A stretch of DNA of 30,394 nt from SSEF01 sp964398485 (GTDB taxonomy: Bacteria; Patescibacteriota; Minisyncoccia; Moranbacterales; UBA1568). Positions 25,079 to 30,394 of this stretch are shown here, piece after piece. Where the stretch lies: assembly GCA_964398485.1 (NCBI GenBank), contig CAYNMD010000010.1:1-30394 (forward strand). The letters run 5' to 3'. The stretch's first letter is position 1. Each line of letters starts with the position of its first letter. The notes under the pieces are model-generated. The model was not told the origin of the DNA, searched no databases, and was given only the letters and a program-made list of their open reading frames with translations. The translations under genes were made by a program, and so were the position numbers.

Positions 25079-26734
25079 CTACTTTTTCACTCGCTTGGTC
25101 TTGATATACCATCGAGTTACATCATCAAATCGATCAGCTGGAGTGTTAACAGAACGCAGATCAAAACCCTGAACTTTGTCTGTAATGACAGACAAATAGG
25201 CAGGGCTATACAAAAACACCGCAGCATGTTCATTCCGAACTTTTTCCTGGAACTCACGGTAGAGTTCGGCACGTTTGTTTGTATCAAGAGTCTCTCGTGC
25301 AGCTGCCAAAATATCATCTACCTGCTTATCCTCAAAGAAGGCAAGATTGAGACCCGGATCGGCCTTTTGACTTGAATGCCAAAACGAATATGGATCCGGA
25401 TCAATCATACTCCCCTGTCCAAAAAGAAGCGCTTCATACTCACGAGTACGAATCACATTCTGATAGAGGTCCGCCTGCGAGAGCACCTTTACCTCTATAT
25501 CTACTCCTATCTGACGCCACTCGTCACGCAAGAGATCAGCAGTAACCACAAGCTCTGGCCAATCAGGAGTAAAGAGGGAGAAACGAAGAGGAGTGCCGTC
25601 TTTTGACCGGATACCATCCTCACCTCGCTTCCAGCCTTTTTCCTCAAGCAGTGCGTTGGCACCATCACGGTTGGCATGGAGCGCCCCAGATTCCGTAAAT
25701 CCAAACATAAAGGAGAGGAGTGGTCCCGTAGCTGGTAAAGCTTTTCCTTGAAAAACACGATCTACCAACATTTGTCGATCAGTGGCCATAGAAAGAGCTG
25801 CTCGCACCTCATCATAGGCAAGCGCAACACTCTTATTGGTGTTGAGAAATACAGAGAACAGCCTCGGCAGAGCCAACTCGCGAACGATCGGATTTCTCTT
25901 TGGGGATAAATCTCGAATCATTTGAGCACCTACCGAATACATACCCATCACCTCTTGATGATTGAAAGCATTCAGAAGATCTTCTTCGCTTGAATAGAAA
26001 CGAAAAATAATACGATCAAGCAATGACCGGCCCTGAAAGTACCCTTCAAAAGCATCGAGGTGATACGAAAGGATATTGCCATCAGCATCCTTATCAAGGT
26101 CAGCAAACTGGTACGGTCCACTGCCGATTGGCTGAAGCAGATTAAAATCAGCCAACGTAAAACGATCAGCAGGAATCGATTCCCAGATATGCTTTGGAAG
26201 GATTCCTACGGTGAGATTTTCCAAAAACCCAAAATAAGGCTTCTTGAGAGTAAAGACTACTGTGAACCTTTCCGGGGCATTTACCTCAACGCCAAGCCAA
26301 TTGCTTCGTAATGGACTCTTGTAGGCTGGATCCTGAATAGCTCGCACTGTAAAAACAACGTCTTCTGCCGTGAGCTCCTCGCCATCATGAAAACGAATAC
26401 CTGGTTTGAGAAAAACCGTAATCACTCGCCCCTCCTCTGTCAAAGTATAATCACTTGCCATGCTCTTTTCGGGCAAACCATCTCGGCCAGAGACAAACAA
26501 ACTTCCATAGATGAGTCCCGAAAGAACCGAATCAGCATCACTGGTTTGAGAAAGTATTGGATTGATATACCGAGGCTGAGCCACTATCCCCTCAATATAC
26601 TGACCACCCTCCTTCGGTACAGCTTGAGTGAATGAAAGATAGCTAGACCAACCCCAAAAAAGCATTGCCCCAACTGCTACCGTCAAACAAGTATAGACGA
26701 GCACCCGATCACGAAGTGAGAGCGACTCTATCAA
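25079..26734 (-). CDS. Membrane-anchored ABC peptide-binding protein (SBP family 5)
   Basis: 551 residues from a TTG at 26732-26734. A single N-terminal TM helix (about 11-32) without a lipobox anchors the protein. The remainder is an OppA/DppA-type fold: EGIVAQPRYINPILSQTSDAD (early lobe), LTEEGRVITVFLKPGIRFHDGEELTAEDVVFTVRAI (97-133, the family 5 signature), and the C-terminal lobe with SFWHSSQKADPGLNLAFF. Relatives bind oligopeptides outside the membrane for import. No permease or ATPase genes are near, so its partners are elsewhere. The frame is open for 16 more codons upstream of the TTG, with no ATG or GTG. It is probably co-transcribed with secG 78 nt upstream. Confidence 0.92.
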   Translation of the reverse strand: MIESLSLRDRVLVYTCLTVAVGAMLFWGWSSYLSFTQAVPKEGGQYIEGIVAQPRYINPILSQTSDADSVLSGLIYGSLFVSGRDGLPEKSMASDYTLTEEGRVITVFLKPGIRFHDGEELTAEDVVFTVRAIQDPAYKSPLRSNWLGVEVNAPERFTVVFTLKKPYFGFLENLTVGILPKHIWESIPADRFTLADFNLLQPIGSGPYQFADLDKDADGNILSYHLDAFEGYFQGRSLLDRIIFRFYSSEEDLLNAFNHQEVMGMYSVGAQMIRDLSPKRNPIVRELALPRLFSVFLNTNKSVALAYDEVRAALSMATDRQMLVDRVFQGKALPATGPLLSFMFGFTESGALHANRDGANALLEEKGWKRGEDGIRSKDGTPLRFSLFTPDWPELVVTADLLRDEWRQIGVDIEVKVLSQADLYQNVIRTREYEALLFGQGSMIDPDPYSFWHSSQKADPGLNLAFFEDKQVDDILAAARETLDTNKRAELYREFQEKVRNEHAAVFLYSPAYLSVITDKVQGFDLRSVNTPADRFDDVTRWYIKTKRVKK

Positions 26735-26812
26735 CCGAGAAAGAAAAGATAATTTCGAAAGAGGCGTGGGTATAAACGTAAGTTACTAATTACCATCTTG
26801 ACCCAAAAAGGA

Positions 26813-27040
26813 TCAGGTCCCCGAAGTAGCAAGACGGACATTGATCATACCTAGAACAAAGAAGGTGATAGCAAGAAATACGGCTGCGTAGACAAGAAAC
26901 CGCTCAAAACCACGCTTTGTATAATATCCACCAAAATCACTCCCAAAGGCACTCCCAAGACCAGAGCCACGATTTTGAAGAAGTATTGATACTGAGAGGA
27001 GCACCGCTACCACCGCCTGAGCAATCAAGAGAAACCGCAT
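26813..27040 (-). CDS. secG: Protein translocase subunit SecG
   Basis: 75 residues, two TM helices (about 2-22 and 50-70) around the conserved cytoplasmic loop LLQNRGSGLGSAFGSDFGG. The second helix follows the KRGFERFLVYAAVFLAITFF segment typical of SecG. It is the small accessory subunit of the SecYEG channel. It ends in TGA, one of only two such stops in the window; reading through would add eight residues before tandem in-frame TAG TAA (26788-26783). It has a good promoter and is followed by the peptide-binding protein gene. Confidence 0.95.
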   Translation of the reverse strand: MRFLLIAQAVVAVLLSVSILLQNRGSGLGSAFGSDFGGYYTKRGFERFLVYAAVFLAITFFVLGMINVRLATSGT

Positions 27041-27128
27041 ATGCTATGTAAAAATCAGATAAGGGTCTACTGCTGGCCACAAAAAACACGCATTTTATCC
27101 CTCTATTGTGGCTTATTTAAGCCATTTC

Positions 27129-27157
27129 ATCCTACCAAAAAATCAGGAAACCGTCAA
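27129..27157 (-). promoter_or_regulatory. secG promoter
   Basis: On the minus strand TTGACG (27152-27157), 17 nt, TAGGAT (27129-27134). The ~80-nt leader begins in a perfect 14-nt palindrome GGCTTAAATAAGCC (27110-27123) and also holds a GCCACAA/TTGTGGC inverted repeat. Confidence 0.55.
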
Positions 27158-27184
27158 TGAGATTTTTGGTCCAATATCCTCTCT

Positions 27185-28315
27185 TTAGAACTGTAGTCCC
27201 GGCCGTTCAAGACTCATTACCCCAAGCTCTTGCTCCTCGTGAAAACGATAAATTGAGAGAAGAAGCCCTACACCAAGAAACGAAGCTAGGAGTGAACTCC
27301 CTCCATAGGACACGAAAGGGGCAGGGAGGCCAGTTACAGGCAAAAGTCCTATATTCATCCCGACATTGATAAGTATTTGTACAAGAAAATAGGCAAAAAG
27401 ACCCACAGCGATCAAATAGCCGGTATTATCCCGCGCTAGCTTGGCAATTCGTTCAATTCGATAGAGAAGGAGACCATACAAAAGAAGAAGAAGCGTACCT
27501 CCAACCAAACCGAGCTCTTCAGTAATGACAGCGTAAATAAAATCAGTATGCTTTTCTGGAAGAAAATTGAGCTGAGATTGAGAACCGTGGCCAATCCCCT
27601 TTCCCCAAATCCCACCTGATCCAACCGCTACCATAGACTGGAGCACATTGTATCCACTCCCTTTGGGGTCAAGCTCTGGATTCAGAAATGTCTCTAGACG
27701 ATCCCGCTGATAGTCTGCCAGCAGCATCCAACCAATCCAGAGAAGGACACTCCCGAGTATAGCAAGCACCAAAAAATGCTTGAAACGAATCCCTGAGACA
27801 AGAATCATTGATCCCCATATAAACATGAGCACAAGACTCGAGCCAAGATCTGGTTGCTTCAAAACCAAAAGGATCATCAAAGCAGCCAAAAAGAGTGAGG
27901 CAATCAACCTCGTCCACTCACCAAGTTCTGAACGTTTTTTGGAGATGAAACTCGCCAAAAAAATAATAAGGACGAGTTTGGCGAATTCCACTGGCTGTAT
28001 CTGAAAGCCGAAAAAAGAAAGCCAACCAACTGTCCCTCGTACCGGTTCACCAATGAACAGCACGAGTAAAAGCACTCCCAGCGCACCAAAATAAAGGAAG
28101 GTGCTCATGCGAGCAAAATGCCTATAATCAAGTGATCCAACAAACAGCATCAAACTGCTACCAACGATAGCAAAGAGGAGCTGCTTCCCAAAGTAGACAT
28201 TTCCAGATACTGTCTCCGAAAAACTATAGAGAGCGAGCATCCCCACCGAAAGAAGCAGACTTACGGTTATTAAAAGGAGCCAATCGAAACGACGAGAAAA
28301 AGACAAGGCAAACAT
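27185..28315 (-). CDS. rodA: Peptidoglycan glycosyltransferase / rod-shape protein RodA (SEDS family)
   Basis: 376 residues from the ATG at 28313-28315, 5 nt after the upstream stop. A TTG three codons earlier (28324) would overlap the preceding TGA. The protein is a ~10-TM SEDS polymerase with GEPVRGTVGWLSFFGFQIQP, KQPDLGSSLVL and LPVTGLPAPFVSYGGSSLL. The GSQSQLNFLPEKHTDFIYAV loop favours RodA over FtsW. It polymerises lipid II into peptidoglycan together with a class B PBP, which is not in this window. The Cys-motif membrane protein gene lies immediately upstream in the same operon. Confidence 0.95.
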   Translation of the reverse strand: MFALSFSRRFDWLLLITVSLLLSVGMLALYSFSETVSGNVYFGKQLLFAIVGSSLMLFVGSLDYRHFARMSTFLYFGALGVLLLVLFIGEPVRGTVGWLSFFGFQIQPVEFAKLVLIIFLASFISKKRSELGEWTRLIASLFLAALMILLVLKQPDLGSSLVLMFIWGSMILVSGIRFKHFLVLAILGSVLLWIGWMLLADYQRDRLETFLNPELDPKGSGYNVLQSMVAVGSGGIWGKGIGHGSQSQLNFLPEKHTDFIYAVITEELGLVGGTLLLLLYGLLLYRIERIAKLARDNTGYLIAVGLFAYFLVQILINVGMNIGLLPVTGLPAPFVSYGGSSLLASFLGVGLLLSIYRFHEEQELGVMSLERPGLQF

Positions 28316-28320
28316 AATCG

Positions 28321-29172
28321 TCAAAATCCTGGGCGAACCGGCACAAGTTCCTGGGAGCGACTCGCCGGAAGATAGCGCTTCAGAAAATTATCAGATCGAT
28401 AAACATCTGCATCTACAGCAACATCAACCACAGCAACCTCCCCTCCAAAGGGAGTCGGCCAGGGAAGACGAAAACTGTGTTGTTCGCCAGCAAGGAAAGT
28501 TCGCCGATCCGTCTGGTTGGCAGCCAACGGCTTCCCCGCCTGATCCCGCAGAATTACTTTGATGGTAACGAGACGGAAATCATAGTCACTTTCATTGGTT
28601 ATAAGACCAGTCGCTACTCCAAACTCACCTGGCTGGCTTGACCTGGTATATGCCTGATTGTACACGCCTAACTTTGGCTCAATGTCGTAATTGATAAGTT
28701 TGGTCCAGATGACACTATCAATGGTCAGAAGAGCTTTCTCCGGCTTAGTGCTCGTTTGCAAACCAAAAGCGAGCAGTGTTTTTGTTTCCTCTGGCAAGAC
28801 CCAACTCTCGCCAGTAGTCGTCACCAGCACCTCCCCACGCTCATCCAAAAGTTTGAGGGTGTAATGGAAAAGTTTTGCTCCGATAGCGTTATTGGGATTG
28901 GTAACTCGCATCACAGCATCATAGGTACTTTCACCAGCCAAAAAAGCCGTGGCTTCTTCAATAACCAATGGCTCACCACTCACATTTTCCATGCAAGCCT
29001 GGCTACAAACCCCACCGCAATCAATCCCCCCTTCATTCTGGTTTTGTTTCCCATCAAAGCAACTAGGTACTGGTCGAATCCAAAGATATATCCCAAGCGT
29101 TCCTCCCAAAAAGAGAAAAATGTAAATAACAATAATAGTCAGGCGTTTAGTATCACGAGTGAGAGTAAGCAT
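28321..29172 (-). CDS. Membrane-anchored protein with a Cys-rich DCGG motif, function unknown
   Basis: 283 residues. An N-terminal TM helix (about 12-32) is followed by an exported domain that starts with a four-Cys motif: C38-FDG...DC52GGVC56SQAC60. The remainder looks like two beta-sandwich modules (about 65-150 and 165-255; VTNPNNAIGAKLFHYTLKL and ITNESDYDFRLVTIKVILRD resemble DUF-type Ig-like repeats). I recognise no enzyme motif. The Cys could form disulfides or bind metal. It directly precedes rodA (5 nt), so a role in envelope or cell-wall assembly is plausible but inferred. It ends in TGA. Confidence 0.85.
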   Translation of the reverse strand: MLTLTRDTKRLTIIVIYIFLFLGGTLGIYLWIRPVPSCFDGKQNQNEGGIDCGGVCSQACMENVSGEPLVIEEATAFLAGESTYDAVMRVTNPNNAIGAKLFHYTLKLLDERGEVLVTTTGESWVLPEETKTLLAFGLQTSTKPEKALLTIDSVIWTKLINYDIEPKLGVYNQAYTRSSQPGEFGVATGLITNESDYDFRLVTIKVILRDQAGKPLAANQTDRRTFLAGEQHSFRLPWPTPFGGEVAVVDVAVDADVYRSDNFLKRYLPASRSQELVPVRPGF

Positions 29173-29210
29173 ACAAAAATTTGCCTCATTGGTGGCACAA
29201 ATGTAAGCCT

Positions 29211-29219
29211 ATTGTAACA
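29211..29219 (-). promoter_or_regulatory. Extended -10 promoter of the Cys-motif protein/rodA operon
   Basis: The minus strand reads TGTTACAAT, TGn plus TACAAT (29211-29216), 39 nt before the ATG. It sits directly against the rRNA operon terminator. Confidence 0.55.
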
Positions 29220-29220
29220 C

Positions 29221-29241
29221 AAAAGCCCCTGCAGAGGGGCT
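29221..29241 (-). terminator. Terminator of the rRNA operon
   Basis: AGCCCCT (29224-29230) and AGGGGCT (29235-29241) form a 7-bp GC-rich hairpin with a 4-nt loop. On the minus strand it is followed by TTTTGTGTT. It lies 22 nt after the 5S 3' end. Confidence 0.8.
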
Positions 29242-29262
29242 CGAGAGGTTTCAACTCAAAGT

Positions 29263-29369
29263 TCCTGGCACCGACCTACTCTTGCCCGGAGGCTACCATC
29301 GGCGCTGAAAGGCTTAACGGCTCTGTTCGGAATGGGAAGAGGTGTTTCCCTTTCGCTAGAGGCACCAGA
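29263..29369 (-). rRNA. rrf: 5S ribosomal RNA
   Basis: About 107 nt. The minus strand begins TCTGGTGCC and ends GGTGCCAGGA; these form helix I with a few G-U pairs. The conserved CCCATTCCGAACAG loop, GCCGTTAAGCC and GATGGTAGC are present. It is the last gene of the rRNA operon, separated from 23S by two tRNA genes. The ends are estimated from helix I. Confidence 0.93.
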
Positions 29370-29417
29370 AACTCTGGTTTGAAACTACTTCAAAATGTAA
29401 GGGAACAAAATAGTGAG

Positions 29418-29493
29418 TGGCGTCCTCTGCGAGATTCGAACTCGCGTTGCCTCCTTGAGAGGGAGGAGTCCTAGGCCTCTAGACGAAGAGGAC
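29418..29493 (-). tRNA. tRNA-Glu (anticodon CUC)
   Basis: 76 nt with encoded CCA. Acceptor GTCCTCT/AGAGGAC, discriminator G, then CCA (29420-29418). The D-arm GTCTAGAGGCC is typical of tRNA-Glu. Anticodon stem CCTCC/GGAGG holds loop CTCTCAA, giving CUC. The T-arm GCGAGTTCGAATCTCGC is intact. Confidence 0.95.
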
Positions 29494-29495
29494 GC

Positions 29496-29513
29496 AGGCG
29501 ATTGTTTTCGCCT
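29496..29513 (-). other. Spacer hairpin between the two tRNA genes
   Basis: AGGCGA (29496-29501) and TCGCCT (29508-29513) form a 6-bp stem with a 6-nt loop in the transcribed spacer. It is probably an RNA-processing structure. Confidence 0.45.
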
Positions 29514-29547
29514 CACTCGAAAAGCATCTGACTAATCACGTATTGAT

Positions 29548-29623
29548 TGGTGGGGCACACGGGGTTCGAACCCGCGACCTCCTGCCCTGAAGACAGGCGC
29601 TCTCCCAGCTGAGCTAGTGCCCC
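29548..29623 (-). tRNA. Class I tRNA with opal anticodon UCA, tRNA-Ala-like body
   Basis: 76 nt with encoded CCA (29550-29548). Acceptor GGGGCAC/GTGCCCC, discriminator A. T8 and the D-arm GCTC..GAGC are standard. Anticodon stem CCTGT/GCAGG encloses the 7-nt loop CTTCAGG: U33, then UCA at 34-36 (29590-29588), G37. Variable loop AGGTC is 5 nt; T-arm GCGGG TTCGAAC CCCGT. The body closely resembles bacterial tRNA-Ala, but position 3-70 is G-C rather than the alanine identity pair G-U. A selenocysteine tRNA is excluded by the short variable loop. All canonical positions are intact, so it looks functional. It would pair with UGA (and possibly UGG). The amino acid it carries cannot be deduced. Confidence 0.85.
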
Positions 29624-29689
29624 ACTATTTCAATATGTAATTCGTCAAACACTCTTCACTGCCAACCGTTTAACGTCCGAAGACGCCAT

Positions 29690-30394
<705 letters not shown>

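Noticed and set aside
29548..29623. Selenocysteine tRNA as explanation of the UCA anticodon
   Set aside because: The gene is 76 nt with a 5-nt variable loop and a 7-bp acceptor stem. tRNA-Sec has a long variable arm and an 8-bp acceptor. The apparent 9-bp pairing of the ends comes from bases flanking and including the discriminator and CCA.

Overview
The window looks like chromosomal DNA of a Candidate Phyla Radiation (Patescibacteria) bacterium, probably a Parcubacteria-type lineage. This is an inference from several features: compact mostly single-strand gene layout, weak Shine-Dalgarno signals, extended -10 promoters, a short 5S rRNA, an intron in 23S rRNA, and the gene set (MshEN-type PilB, RNase J with a long basic N-terminus, bifunctional glucose/mannose-phosphate isomerase, N-terminally anchored peptide-binding protein). 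I could not run a phylogeny. Of 19 confident CDSs, 10 stop with TAG, 7 with TAA and only 2 with TGA.

Layout. 1-773 is the 3' part of a Rel/SpoT-type (p)ppGpp synthetase gene on the + strand, convergent with a pilB-like assembly ATPase (776-2521, -). groEL (2635-4296, -) has a near-consensus sigma-70 promoter overlapped by a CIRCE operator (HrcA control). From 15513 down to 4392 runs a tight five-gene minus-strand cluster: a 2062-residue exported protein, an ABC ATPase, a MacB/FtsX-type permease, a CBS-pair protein, and a CHASE4-PAS membrane sensor. The giant protein has a LamG domain that appears to be split by 14 propeller-like repeats, followed by about eight fibronectin type III modules. 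I read the cluster as one envelope unit: a surface protein, a mechanotransmission-type ABC pair and two sensory proteins.

ychF (15641-16693, -) is followed, in map order, by a conspicuously GC-rich lipoprotein gene (16855-18216, -). It has its own promoter, strong RBS and terminator and looks like a recent import from a betaproteobacterium. Next come a phosphomannomutase/phosphoglucomutase gene (18464-19801, +), a gene-poor stretch of about 0.5 kb, and a minus-strand housekeeping block: rhodanese, trpS, RNase J, tRNA-Leu(CAG), glucose/mannose-6-phosphate isomerase, peptide-binding protein, secG, rodA and a Cys-motif membrane protein.

The right end is the distal part of a minus-strand rRNA operon in the order 23S (partial), tRNA with a UCA anticodon, tRNA-Glu(CUC), 5S, terminator. 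The 23S gene is interrupted at the peptidyl-transferase site corresponding to E. coli position ~2593 by a 310-nt ORF-less group I intron, the site used by the chloroplast I-CreI intron.

The most unusual items are the class I tRNA with an opal (UCA) anticodon inside the rRNA operon, the group I intron at L2593, the split-LamG giant protein with its ABC/sensor partners, and the probable betaproteobacterial lipoprotein import.
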